Shown one piece after another: positions 25,034 to 33,412 of a DNA stretch of 39,874 bases. Source of the DNA: HGM04593 sp045660825 (GTDB taxonomy: Bacteria > Bacteroidota > Bacteroidia > Bacteroidales > Bacteroidaceae); contig JAZREN010000026.1 in NCBI GenBank assembly GCA_045660825.1, positions 1 to 39,874 on the forward strand. Reading direction: 5' to 3'. A program made the translations under genes and the position numbers. The first letter of the stretch is position 1. Every line of letters starts with the position of its first letter. The notes below the pieces were generated by a model. That model made no database searches and was not told where the DNA came from. It worked only from the letters and a program-made list of their open reading frames with translations.

Positions 25034-25101
25034 CAAAAATAGATACATAAACAGAGAAGAAATAGGGAAAAATCCTACAAAAAAGGAGGATTTTCCCTAT
25101 T
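25034..25101 (-). promoter_or_regulatory. Tandem operator and promoter of the repeat-rich protein gene
   Basis: Read on the minus strand, box 1 is AATAGGGAAAATCCT (25087-25101), followed by a 7-nt spacer and box 2, TGTAGGATTTTTCCCT (25064-25079). After 22 nt comes TATTTTTG (25034-25041), a full -7 match. No -33 TTTG is present, so an activator at box 2 could replace it. The two boxes could also pair as a hairpin. Confidence 0.6.
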
Positions 25102-25122
25102 TTGATTCGTCTCCATAACAAA

Positions 25123-25150
25123 ACAAGTCCCGCAACCTTGCGGAACTTGT
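25123..25150 (-). terminator. Terminator of the ilvDBN operon
   Basis: A 13-bp stem (25123-25135 with 25138-25150, one mismatch) starts 8 nt after the ilvN stop. In the minus-strand transcript it is followed by a TTTTGTT tract. Confidence 0.75.
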
Positions 25151-25157
25151 CGGTCAT

Positions 25158-25712
25158 TTATCGTTTATCGATTGACTTGCGTTTATAGTCTTCATTGAAG
25201 AGCAGATCGGCCTGGTTGTCGTGCAAGGCACGCGGCACTGCCACACGGCCCGACTTCACGAACTGCAACATGCACTGCAGTGACACAAATTCATTGTAAA
25301 GGTTCACTACAGTATCGGTTGAACCGGTGATTTCGACCACAGTATAGTTTGGATTGACCTCCATGATACGTGCGTTGCTGTGGCGTATGACTCTTGAAAT
25401 CTCGCTGTTCTCCATGATTTTTGGAGTCGAAAGCTTGTAGAGGGCTACCTCCTGAAAGAATATCTCCTTGTCGGTGTAGTAATCGGCTTTAAGGACATCG
25501 ACCTTCTTTTCAATGCGCTTGGTAACCTTGTTCACAGAATCCTCCTCGCCCCACAATGAGATGGTGTAACGGTGTACTCCCTCAATTGATGACGATGACG
25601 CTGTAATGGTGTCAATATTCATCATGCGGCGGGTGAACTCCGCTGTTACCTGATTAAGCATACCGGCAATATTCTCGGTATATATGATTATAGTAAATAG
25701 TTTCTTTTCCAT
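25158..25712 (-). CDS. ilvN: Acetolactate synthase small (regulatory) subunit
   Basis: This 184-aa protein has an N-terminal ACT domain (FTIIIYTENIAGMLNQVTAEF and following; the region that binds valine in the family) and the usual C-terminal domain with ILEVNPNYTVVEITG-like sequence. It regulates the large subunit by feedback. The ATG at 25712 lies 7 nt after the ilvB stop; a TTG at 25727 overlapping ilvB is possible but less likely. It is the last gene of the operon, followed at once by a terminator, so ilvC, which follows in some related genomes, must be elsewhere. Confidence 0.93.
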   Translation of the reverse strand: MEKKLFTIIIYTENIAGMLNQVTAEFTRRMMNIDTITASSSSIEGVHRYTISLWGEEDSVNKVTKRIEKKVDVLKADYYTDKEIFFQEVALYKLSTPKIMENSEISRVIRHSNARIMEVNPNYTVVEITGSTDTVVNLYNEFVSLQCMLQFVKSGRVAVPRALHDNQADLLFNEDYKRKSIDKR

Positions 25713-25719
25713 AGTGTTG

Positions 25720-27414
25720 TCATTCAAATCTCATGTCACTGATTGTTGCACCCGGCTCGGTCATTGGCATCACATTGTCCTCTTCCTTCACTGCCACGTG
25801 CAGGAGGAATGGGCCATCGGTTGAGAGCATCTCCTGAATTGCCGCATCGAGTTCACTGCGCTCTATGACAAGGCGCGATGGGATACCATATCCTTGGGCA
25901 ATGAGTGAATATTCGGGGTTTAGCATTGGAGTCCAAGAATAGCGGTGGTTGAAGAAAAGCTCCTGCCACTGGCGCACATTGCCCAGATAGTTGTTGTTGA
26001 GGAGAATCATCTTCACGCCTACACCCTGCTCCATTATTGTTCCAAGCTCCTGGATGTTCATCTGGAAACCGCCGTCACCTGTAAAAAGACACACGGTACG
26101 CTCGGGCATCGCCATCTTTGCACCGATGGCTGCGGGCAAACCGTAACCCATTGTTCCAAGACCGCCCGAGGTGAGAATGCTGTGAGGCTGTGTAAACTTG
26201 AAATAACGGCTCGACATCATCTGGTTCTGACCCACATCGGTAACAAGGATAGCCTTGTTTGCAGTTGCCTCGCTCACCTTGCGAGCCACCTCACCCATAA
26301 GCAACGGACCTTCGGTGGGGTTCAATGCCTTGTCGATAACCTTGTCGTACTCTATTGCATTATATTCGGCAAAACTCTTTACCCACTCACTATGTTCTCT
26401 TGGCTGTACAAGAACTGTTAGCCCCGCAAGCACCTCTTTGCAATCGCCAACAATGGGCACATCGGCAAACACATTCTTGTTTATTTCGGCGTGGTCAATA
26501 TCTATGTGTATCACCTTTGCCTGTTTCGCATAGGTAGAAAGCTTACCTGTAACGCGGTCACTGAAACGCATACCCACTGCAATGAGCAGGTCGCACTTGT
26601 TGGTATTCACGTTAGGACCATAGTTTCCGTGCATTCCAAGCATACCCACGCACAAGGGATGGTCGGTAGGGAAAGCCGAGAGTCCCATCAAGGTGCGTGC
26701 AACGGGGATGCCGCTCTTCTCGACAAAAGCCTTGAGTTCTTCGTGGGCCTCACCAAGTTCGACACCCTGGCCAACGAGCATGAATGGGCGCTCGGCCTCA
26801 TTAATGAGGCGCGCAGCTTCGTCCATTGCACTGCTTGAGGGTGTGGGATAAGGGATATAACTGCGTACACTATCCACTGAAGCTGGTTTGTAATCGACCA
26901 TTGACACCTGGGCGTCCTTTGTAAAGTCGAGCACTACAGGACCGGGACGGCCTGTACCTGCAATGTAGAACGCACGTGCCACTGCCCAAGCAACATCCTC
27001 GGGACGACGCACCTGATAGCTCCACTTTGTGATTGGCTGTGTGATACCGACGAAGTCAATCTCCTGGAAAGCATCGGTACCAAGCACTGCAGAGCTTACC
27101 TGGCCTGCAATGACAACCACCGGAGTGCTGTCGAGCATGGCATCACTGATACCTGTCAAGGTATTTGTTGCACCGGGGCCGCTTGTAACGATGCAGACAC
27201 CTACCCTGCCCGAACTGCGGGCGTAGCCCTGTGCCGCGTGCACTGCACCCTGTTCGTGGCGCACAAGCACATTGCGAAAATCGGTGCGATGGTCGTACAG
27301 GGCATCGAACACCGGCATGATTGAACCGCCGGGGTAACCGAAGATGGTGTCGACACCCTCATTTATAAGTGAGCGCAAAAGAGCCTCACTACCTGTTATC
27401 ATATCTTTGCTCAT
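25720..27414 (-). CDS. ilvB: Acetolactate synthase large (catalytic) subunit
   Basis: This 564-aa enzyme is thiamine-diphosphate and FAD dependent. It joins two pyruvates to 2-acetolactate, or pyruvate and 2-oxobutyrate to 2-aceto-2-hydroxybutyrate, the first common step to valine, leucine and isoleucine. Motifs are FGYPGGSIMPVFDAL; the catalytic Glu54 in RHEQGAVHAAQGYAR; VTSGPGATNTLTGI; and the ThDP-binding motif GDGGFQMNIQELGT ending with the paired Asn of LLNNNYLGNVRQWQ. It starts 6 nt after the ilvD stop. Expression should follow the ilvD attenuator. Confidence 0.97.
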   Translation of the reverse strand: MSKDMITGSEALLRSLINEGVDTIFGYPGGSIMPVFDALYDHRTDFRNVLVRHEQGAVHAAQGYARSSGRVGVCIVTSGPGATNTLTGISDAMLDSTPVVVIAGQVSSAVLGTDAFQEIDFVGITQPITKWSYQVRRPEDVAWAVARAFYIAGTGRPGPVVLDFTKDAQVSMVDYKPASVDSVRSYIPYPTPSSSAMDEAARLINEAERPFMLVGQGVELGEAHEELKAFVEKSGIPVARTLMGLSAFPTDHPLCVGMLGMHGNYGPNVNTNKCDLLIAVGMRFSDRVTGKLSTYAKQAKVIHIDIDHAEINKNVFADVPIVGDCKEVLAGLTVLVQPREHSEWVKSFAEYNAIEYDKVIDKALNPTEGPLLMGEVARKVSEATANKAILVTDVGQNQMMSSRYFKFTQPHSILTSGGLGTMGYGLPAAIGAKMAMPERTVCLFTGDGGFQMNIQELGTIMEQGVGVKMILLNNNYLGNVRQWQELFFNHRYSWTPMLNPEYSLIAQGYGIPSRLVIERSELDAAIQEMLSTDGPFLLHVAVKEEDNVMPMTEPGATISDMRFE

Positions 27415-27420
27415 AAATTA

Positions 27421-29223
27421 TCATTCAATTATTCTTATACCGCCCTTGTCGGCCGAACTTACCATTGAAGCATAGGCCTTGAGACTCTTTGAGATGACAC
27501 GGTCACGTGTCAATGGGAACATTGTACGGGCTGCAAGCTCCTCATCGGTGAGTCTAACATTAATGGTACGTGCAGGAATATCAATGTCAATTATATCGCC
27601 GTCGCGCAACTTGCCGATGTTACCACCAGCCGCGGCCTCGGGCGAGATGTGACCGATACTCAAGCCCGATGTACCGCCACTGAAACGTCCGTCGGTGATG
27701 AGCGCACACTCCTTGCCGAGATGGCGCGATTTGATGTACGATGTGGGATAGAGCATCTCCTGCATACCGGGACCGCCCTTTGGGCCCTCGTACACAATGA
27801 CAACAACATCACCGGCCTGCACTGCACCGCCAAGAATTCCCTCAACGGCTGCCTCCTGTGAATCGAACACCTTTGCTTTGCCTGTGAATTTCCAAATGCT
27901 CTCATCGACACCCGCAGTCTTTACCACACAGCCGTTGGCTGCGATGTTACCGAAGAGGATTGCAAGACCGCCATCGCGGGTATATGCATGCTCAAGAGAG
28001 CGGATACAGCCGTTCTCCCTGTCGGCGTCAAGTGTCTCGTAAGTGCACTCCTGCGCACCCATTGTGTTGCAGAACACATTTGCTGGCGCTGTGCTGTAGA
28101 TGCGCTTTGCCTCGCTGTCAATATTCTCGCCAGTGATGCTGTACTTGGCAATATCCTCACCAAGGGTTGCGCCGTTGACACGTACTGCAGTGGTATCGAG
28201 CAGACCACCCTTTGCCAATTCACCAAGGATTCCGATTATACCACCGGCACGGCCACAATCCTGCATTGAGTATTTCGCGCTATTAGGTGCAAGCTTGCAC
28301 AGGCATGGTACGCGACGGCTCAATGCATCGATGTCACTCATTGTAAAGTCGACACCAGCCTCGCCGGCAACAGCCAAAAGGTGAAGGATTGTATTTGTTG
28401 AACCACCCATTGCAATGTCCAATGTCATGGCATTGATGAACGCGGCACGTGATGCAATGCTGCGCGGCAGGACACTCTCATCGCCCTCGCCGTAATATTT
28501 CATGGCATTGGCAACAATCTGTTTTGCAGCATCCTTTAGCAGCTGCACGCGGTTGGCGTGGGTTGCAAGAATTGTTCCGTTACCTGGCAATGAGAGACCG
28601 ATTGCCTCGGTGAGCGAGTTCATTGAGTTGGCAGTGAACATACCCGAACAGCTACCGCAGCCGGGACATGAACGTTTCTCAATCTCGGCAAGTTCGTCGT
28701 CACCCACGGTATTGTCGGCTGCCTTTACCATTGCTATTACAAGGTCGAGGTTCTCGTTTTTCCATGTACCCTTCTCCATTGGACCACCAGACACGAAGAT
28801 TGTCGGAATATTAAGGCGCATGGCAGCCATGAGCATACCCGGGGTTATCTTGTCACAGTTGGAGATGCACACCAACGCATCAACCTTGTGGGCGTTACAC
28901 ATATACTCGACGCTGTCGGCAATGATGTCGCGCGATGGCAACGAGTAGAGCATTCCGTGGTGTCCCATTGCAATACCGTCGTCAATGGCAATGGTATTGA
29001 ACTCGGCGGCATAGCAACCGAGTTTCTCTATTTCTGCTTTGACTATCTGACCGGCCTCGTGCAGATGGGTGTGGCCGGGAACAAGCTGTGTAAAAGAGTT
29101 GGCTATGGCAATGATTGGTTTGCCGAACATCTCGCGCTTCATGCCATTGGCTATCCAAAGTGCGCGTGCACCGGCCATGCGACGCCCCTCGGTACATTGG
29201 GCGCTTCTCAATTTTATTTTCAT
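27421..29223 (-). CDS. ilvD: Dihydroxy-acid dehydratase
   Basis: This 600-aa Fe-S enzyme dehydrates 2,3-dihydroxy-isovalerate and -methylvalerate to the 2-oxo acids, the third common step of branched-chain amino acid synthesis. Motifs are CISNCDKITPGMLMA and RSCPGCGSCSGMFTANSM (cluster cysteines) and the C-terminal ITDGRFSGGTSGLSIGH. The ATG at 29223 (MKIKLRSAQCTEGRRMAGAR) matches the family start. A longer in-frame reading upstream would run through the attenuator hairpin and is rejected. It is the first structural gene of ilvD-ilvB-ilvN. Confidence 0.97.
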   Translation of the reverse strand: MKIKLRSAQCTEGRRMAGARALWIANGMKREMFGKPIIAIANSFTQLVPGHTHLHEAGQIVKAEIEKLGCYAAEFNTIAIDDGIAMGHHGMLYSLPSRDIIADSVEYMCNAHKVDALVCISNCDKITPGMLMAAMRLNIPTIFVSGGPMEKGTWKNENLDLVIAMVKAADNTVGDDELAEIEKRSCPGCGSCSGMFTANSMNSLTEAIGLSLPGNGTILATHANRVQLLKDAAKQIVANAMKYYGEGDESVLPRSIASRAAFINAMTLDIAMGGSTNTILHLLAVAGEAGVDFTMSDIDALSRRVPCLCKLAPNSAKYSMQDCGRAGGIIGILGELAKGGLLDTTAVRVNGATLGEDIAKYSITGENIDSEAKRIYSTAPANVFCNTMGAQECTYETLDADRENGCIRSLEHAYTRDGGLAILFGNIAANGCVVKTAGVDESIWKFTGKAKVFDSQEAAVEGILGGAVQAGDVVVIVYEGPKGGPGMQEMLYPTSYIKSRHLGKECALITDGRFSGGTSGLSIGHISPEAAAGGNIGKLRDGDIIDIDIPARTINVRLTDEELAARTMFPLTRDRVISKSLKAYASMVSSADKGGIRIIE

Positions 29224-29241
29224 AATACTTAATTTTATAAC

Positions 29242-29272
29242 AAAAAACACCCTTCTCGGCGTGGGAGAAAGG
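29242..29272 (-). terminator. Attenuator hairpin ahead of ilvD
   Basis: In the minus-strand transcript, CCTTTCTC (29265-29272) pairs with GAGAAGG (29251-29257), with one bulge and a 7-nt loop. GTG and six Ts (29242-29247) follow. It ends 18 nt before the ilvD start and follows the valine leader peptide. An alternative short pairing is TTCGG inside the leader codons (29315-29319) with CCGAA (29278-29282) just after the leader stop. Confidence 0.6.
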
Positions 29273-29285
29273 AGCGTTTCGGAAG

Positions 29286-29324
29286 TCACTGAATGTCATT
29301 GTTTTCAACAACAACCGAACACAT
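29286..29324 (-). CDS. ilv leader peptide with three tandem Val codons
   Basis: The 12-codon frame ATG to TGA encodes MCSVVVENNDIQ: three consecutive GTT valine codons and one isoleucine codon. It lies between a consensus promoter (29338-29370) and a terminator-like hairpin (29242-29272) upstream of ilvD. This is the classic layout of amino-acid attenuation: stalling at Val codons when valyl-tRNA is scarce would favour readthrough into ilvDBN. The -7 element ends only 13 nt before the ATG, so the 5' leader before it would be very short and translation near-leaderless. No Shine-Dalgarno is seen. Confidence 0.6.
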   Translation of the reverse strand: MCSVVVENNDIQ

Positions 29325-29337
29325 TCAAAACCGATTG

Positions 29338-29369
29338 CAAAATTACTCTATTTTTTCAGTTTATACAAA
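29338..29369 (-). promoter_or_regulatory. Promoter of the ilvDBN operon
   Basis: On the minus strand TTTG (29366-29369, within TTTTG) is followed after exactly 20 nt by TAATTTTG (29338-29345), a full match to the Bacteroides pattern. It lies in the gap after the permease gene, so ilvDBN is independent of the six-gene operon upstream. Confidence 0.75.
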
Positions 29370-29420
29370 ACAAGAATAAAATATTTTGTATTCAGCCACA
29401 GGTTATAAATTGTCTACAGA

Positions 29421-30443
29421 TCAATTCAATCCCCTGTTCTTTATCACCACGTATATTATCACAGGAGCACCTATCAGCGGAGTTATTGCACCCAAAGGCA
29501 AAAGTCCGCTCTCGCCAGGCAACTGGCACACAAGGTTACAAAGAAGAGCTACAGCGCCGCCAAGCATAATGGTTGCCGGCACAAGGTGACGATGATTGTT
29601 GCTACGCATTGACAGACGGGCAATATGCGGCACTGCAAGACCAATGAACGACACCGGACCACAGAACGCTGTGACAACGGCTGTCAAAAGACCGGTCACG
29701 CACAACGCCACGGCACGCACTGCCTTTACATTCACTCCAAGATTCACGGCATAGGTATCGCCAAGCAGCAAGGCATTCAACGGCTTTGCCATAGCAAGCG
29801 ACACCATCAGCAGCATAAGCGCCACCGACGCAAAGAACGGCATCTGCGACATCGTGACGCCACCGAAAGAGCCCATTCCCCAAACCATATACGAGTGCAC
29901 ACCCTCGGCTGTAGAAAAATAGTTGAGCAGTGTGATTGCCGACGATGTCATGTAACTGACAGCAACACCCGCTATCAGCAGGAACATATTGTTACGCAAC
30001 AATGTGGCAAGAAACAATATTATCATTATAACGAAGAGTGCTCCGGCAAAAGCACCGCTAAGCACTGCAAGATAGCCGCCAATCCCGAATGCAGACATTC
30101 CACCCGTCAACAGCATGACAAGTGCCACTCCAAGCCCGGCACCGCTATTCACTCCAAGAACCTCGGGACCTGCAAGCGGGTTACGGAAAAGAGTCTGCAA
30201 CAACAATCCGGCGACAGATATCGATGCACCGGCCAACAATGCCGTCAAAGCCTGCGGCAAGCGGGTCTCAAGCACCACCACACGCCACACATCGCGTTGG
30301 GCATTGCCACCTGTCAATATTGACAGCACCTCACGCCCCGGAATGTCAATGCTGCCATAGAAGAGATTGCCCACAAAGAGCAGAAGTAGCACCAACGTAG
30401 CCAAAGCATAGGCAATATATCTTTTGTCAACGCATCTTCTCAT
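29421..30443 (-). CDS. FecCD/BtuC-family ABC transporter permease
   Basis: This 340-aa polytopic protein has about nine or ten membrane helices and the FecCD signatures RLPQALTALLAGASISVAGL, FRNPLAGPEVLGVNSGAGLG, VTAFCGPVSFIGLAVPHIAR and GESGLLPLGAITPLIGAPV. It forms the membrane channel for iron-siderophore, haem or cobalamin uptake from the periplasm. The ATG at 30443 overlaps the substrate-binding protein gene by 17 nt and was chosen over longer in-frame starts. It is the last gene of its operon. The ATPase gene expected next is absent; ilvD regulation begins directly after. Confidence 0.93.
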   Translation of the reverse strand: MRRCVDKRYIAYALATLVLLLLFVGNLFYGSIDIPGREVLSILTGGNAQRDVWRVVVLETRLPQALTALLAGASISVAGLLLQTLFRNPLAGPEVLGVNSGAGLGVALVMLLTGGMSAFGIGGYLAVLSGAFAGALFVIMIILFLATLLRNNMFLLIAGVAVSYMTSSAITLLNYFSTAEGVHSYMVWGMGSFGGVTMSQMPFFASVALMLLMVSLAMAKPLNALLLGDTYAVNLGVNVKAVRAVALCVTGLLTAVVTAFCGPVSFIGLAVPHIARLSMRSNNHRHLVPATIMLGGAVALLCNLVCQLPGESGLLPLGAITPLIGAPVIIYVVIKNRGLN

Positions 30444-31554
30444 AGTATTGCAACGTATAATCAGCCAACAATTCAGGGTGAAAAATTGCCACAAGTTCCT
30501 TCAACAGGCGCTCGGGGTGGAAGGCTGTCTCTTCAAACAGATGCCTATAGCGGGTATTGCAGGCATAAATATTATGCTGCTTGAATGGCCTGAAATGCGA
30601 ATAACCTACAAAATCGGCAAGCAGCGACTCACGGGTCCTGTCAACATCGGCATTATATTTCAGCAGCCACACATCGGCATCGGCGGCCTTGTCGAGCACC
30701 ACCTCATACGAGAGGGGCACAGAACCGTTACCATCGCAAGAAGAAAAGAGATAATCGGCACCGGCATCGGTATACATGCGCCCCATGGTACTCTCCCCAC
30801 AAGGAACATACCAGGCCGAACTGCTCTTCAGCTCACACATCAGTTTGGGACGATATGCAACCGAACTTGCCGCATTACCCAAAGCCTCGTATTCGCTGCA
30901 TACCACAGAAAAAAGCGAATCACTCCTGGCTTCAAGGCCAAAGAGACGACCATAGAAGCGCATCCACTCGGCGCAGCCAAGCGGAGAGGTCTCCATATAA
31001 TCGGCACACAGAACAAGAGGAAAACCAAGATTATCGAGTTTACCAAAGCCTCCGTTTTCATAAGGGAGAACAAAGACTGCATCGGGCGATACCTGCACCA
31101 CAGCCTCGGCATCCACATTCAATGAACTGCCGCAGTTGACGACTGCACCTGTAGCCAATCCATCGGCAACAGCGTCACAATACATATACTGCGCATCGCA
31201 GACACCTTTTATACTATTCTCCACACCAAGTTCGCCAAGCAGGCCGGCATGCACGCCCGAGAAGAGAATAACATTCTCAAGCGGAGTACGCAGCAACACG
31301 CCTGCAGGTAAGTTTGCGGGGAGTTCGGCCGCAGAAGGCACAAGGATGTATCGTTGCATTGCCCCATCACCCCAAGGATCGGCAACATCTACAACGGTAT
31401 AGCCATCACAATCAACAATGGAGAGCAATGAGGAGTACTGCATTGGCACCGCCTCACCATCAACCGCACGGAACTGCTCTTTTGCACCTCCACAAGAGAG
31501 CAGAAGCACAACAAAAGATATACAGAAGGATATTTTTTTGAGAAGACGTTTCAT
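30427..31554 (-). CDS. Periplasmic-binding-protein lipoprotein of an iron/B12-type ABC importer
   Basis: This 375-aa lipoprotein has its lipobox at Cys21 (VVLLLSC). The fold matches the FepB/BtuF-type binding-protein family (Peripla_BP_2): VILFSGVHAGLLGELGVENSI, VVQVSPDAVFVLPYENG, the long linking helix, then a C-terminal domain with CGESTMGRMYTDAGADYLF. It captures the metal chelate for the adjacent permease; the ligand is uncertain. The ATG at 31554 was chosen over a TTG two codons upstream. The gene lies 2 nt from the DAHP synthase stop, so it is tightly coupled to an aromatic biosynthesis gene. Confidence 0.88.
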   Translation of the reverse strand: MKRLLKKISFCISFVVLLLSCGGAKEQFRAVDGEAVPMQYSSLLSIVDCDGYTVVDVADPWGDGAMQRYILVPSAAELPANLPAGVLLRTPLENVILFSGVHAGLLGELGVENSIKGVCDAQYMYCDAVADGLATGAVVNCGSSLNVDAEAVVQVSPDAVFVLPYENGGFGKLDNLGFPLVLCADYMETSPLGCAEWMRFYGRLFGLEARSDSLFSVVCSEYEALGNAASSVAYRPKLMCELKSSSAWYVPCGESTMGRMYTDAGADYLFSSCDGNGSVPLSYEVVLDKAADADVWLLKYNADVDRTRESLLADFVGYSHFRPFKQHNIYACNTRYRHLFEETAFHPERLLKELVAIFHPELLADYTLQYYEKMR

Positions 31555-31556
31555 CC

Positions 31557-32624
31557 TCAAGCCTCGTTGCTGTTCATGACAGAGAGTTGCTGACGGATAC
31601 TCTCGGAGTGAATGATTTCGAAGATTTCGCGCAATGCATCGACCTCCAGTTTGCCATCGGCACAGAACTTGACATAGCGCTCCATTATCTCATTGTAACG
31701 CAGAGGCTGGAATACCATCATTCCCTTCTCACGCTTTAGTTCACCAATCTCACGTGCAATCTCCATGCGCTTTGACAGAAGCCTCATCAGTTCGCGGTCA
31801 ATCTCATCGATATGTTCACGATAAGACTGGAAATCGGCATTGTCGGCCACAGCTACACGGTGCACAAGTTTTCCAAGGATTGCAATGAGTTCATCGGGGG
31901 TAACCTGCTGACGCGCATCACTCAAGGCACAATATGGGGTGCAGTGTGTCTCAACCATCAGACCATCGAAATTCAAGTCCATTGCCTGTTGTGAGAGCGA
32001 GAGTATGAGTTCGCGTTTGCCTGCAATATGGCTTGGGTCGCACAACAGCGGCAACTGCGGAAAACGCCTGCGCAGTTCAATGGGCAACTGCCACTGCGGG
32101 GCATTACGGAAACATTTCTCGCCATATGATGAGAAACCACGGTGTATTGCCCCCAAGCGAGTTATTCCGGCATTGTTCAAGCGTTCCATTGCACCGACCC
32201 ACAGCTCAATATCCGGGTTCACAGGATTCTTCACCAGCACAGGGACATCGCAGCCACGAAGCGCATCGGCTATCTCCTGCACGGCAAAAGGATTGGTAGT
32301 CGTACGCGCACCCACCCAAAGGATATCCACACCTGCGCCAAGCGCCTGTTCAACATGCTCGGCAGTTGCGACCTCTGTTGTTATGCACATTCCAAGTTCG
32401 CGTTTCACCCTCGCCAGCCATGGCAAGCCCTCCTTGCCTACCCCCTCGAAACAACCGGGGCGAGTGCGCGGCTTCCATATACCGGCGCGGAAGATTTTCA
32501 CTCCACGCCCCTGCAGTTCGGTAGCTACCTGCATAACCTGCTGTTCACTTTCGGCACTGCAAGGACCGGCAACAACCACAGGTTGTCCACAAGTGTTGAA
32601 TATATCTATTTTATCGAAATTCAT
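31557..32624 (-). CDS. Bifunctional DAHP synthase / chorismate mutase
   Basis: This 355-aa fusion has an N-terminal 3-deoxy-7-phosphoheptulonate synthase (about 1-255): VVVAGPCSAESEQQVM, KIFRAGIWKPRTRPG, LLCDPSHIAGKRE and MVETHCTP. A C-terminal AroQ-type chorismate mutase follows (about 268-350: DEIDRELMRLLSKRMEIARE). It catalyses the first step of the shikimate pathway and the branch from chorismate to prephenate. This order of domains is known in Bacteroidota. Elsewhere in the phylum it usually sits with prephenate genes; here it lies between TatD and a metal-chelate transporter. Its ATG overlaps the TatD stop (ATGA). Confidence 0.95.
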   Translation of the reverse strand: MNFDKIDIFNTCGQPVVVAGPCSAESEQQVMQVATELQGRGVKIFRAGIWKPRTRPGCFEGVGKEGLPWLARVKRELGMCITTEVATAEHVEQALGAGVDILWVGARTTTNPFAVQEIADALRGCDVPVLVKNPVNPDIELWVGAMERLNNAGITRLGAIHRGFSSYGEKCFRNAPQWQLPIELRRRFPQLPLLCDPSHIAGKRELILSLSQQAMDLNFDGLMVETHCTPYCALSDARQQVTPDELIAILGKLVHRVAVADNADFQSYREHIDEIDRELMRLLSKRMEIAREIGELKREKGMMVFQPLRYNEIMERYVKFCADGKLEVDALREIFEIIHSESIRQQLSVMNSNEA

Positions 32625-33412
32625 AGTCTGGCAATTTTTGGAAAAAGTCTACGCGCATTTGCTGTCGTCACAGCAGCCACATGCACCACGCTACAGCCAT
32701 ACACTCCGGCCAGAAAATCGGCCACATATGGTACATAGGCACTCTCATTGCGTTTTCCACGCTTGGGCACCGGTGCAAGATAGGGGGAATCGGTCTCGAG
32801 CACCACCCTTTCAAGCGGAACAGACTCAAGCACAGCGGGCAATGTGGATTTCTTGTATGTGACCACACCACCAATACCAAGATAGAAACCGTCGAACGAG
32901 AGCAGTTTATGAGCCTCGTCTTCGCTGCCCGAGAAACAATGGAACACTCCTGTGAGACCGCGGCCGCGATAATCGTCCATTATGGCATACAGTTCGTCGA
33001 AAGCACTGCGTGAATGTATTGCAAGCGGCAGGCCTGTCTCCAACGCCCACTCAATCTGTCTGCGGAACACCTCTTCTTGTTCTTGTTTCTTTGTGTCGTC
33101 CCAATAAAAATCGAGTCCCACCTCGCCAATAGCCACAAAGCGGTCATCGCTTTTGAGCAGAGCGTACATTCTGTCGAGCACACATTCATAATCATCACCA
33201 AGTTCCGTGGGATGCAGACCTATCATGGGGTGACACACCGAAGGAAATTCATCACACATGGCCATGAGCGACGGCAACGATTCCTCGTTTATTGCCGGCA
33301 GACACAGCGTACCCACACCGGCCTCAACAGCGCGACACACAGCGTCGGCCCTGTCAATGTCGAATTCTGTTGTAAAAAGATGCGTGTGTGTATCGACAAA
33401 CTCAATCATCAT
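32621..33412 (-). CDS. TatD-family metal-dependent hydrolase
   Basis: This 263-aa TIM-barrel metallohydrolase has metal ligands visible in DTHTH (His9, His11), GEVGLDFYWDDT (Glu), AIHSRS (His), GVFHCFSG (His) and VVLETDSPYLAP (Asp). Family members are 3'-5' DNA/RNA exonucleases or related phosphodiesterases; the exact substrate is not predictable. The ATG at 33412 overlaps the upstream conserved gene by 11 nt, with a second ATG one codon later. The end overlaps the DAHP synthase start by 4 nt. Confidence 0.93.
   Translation of the reverse strand: MMIEFVDTHTHLFTTEFDIDRADAVCRAVEAGVGTLCLPAINEESLPSLMAMCDEFPSVCHPMIGLHPTELGDDYECVLDRMYALLKSDDRFVAIGEVGLDFYWDDTKKQEQEEVFRRQIEWALETGLPLAIHSRSAFDELYAIMDDYRGRGLTGVFHCFSGSEDEAHKLLSFDGFYLGIGGVVTYKKSTLPAVLESVPLERVVLETDSPYLAPVPKRGKRNESAYVPYVADFLAGVYGCSVVHVAAVTTANARRLFPKIARL

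Noticed and set aside
25061..25101. Hairpin read as a second ilv terminator
   Set aside because: A strong terminator already follows ilvN at 25123-25150, and the same two-box layout occurs upstream of the DUF4476 gene, where no transcript needs ending. An operator is the better reading, though terminator activity is not excluded.
29224..29369. T-box riboswitch upstream of ilvD
   Set aside because: The leader is only about 105 nt, too short for a T-box, and no T-box consensus is seen. A leader peptide with Val codons explains it.
29625..30323. 232-codon plus-strand frame
   Set aside because: It is antisense to the FecCD permease gene and is very rich in His, Arg and Gln, as expected from the complement of a hydrophobic protein gene.
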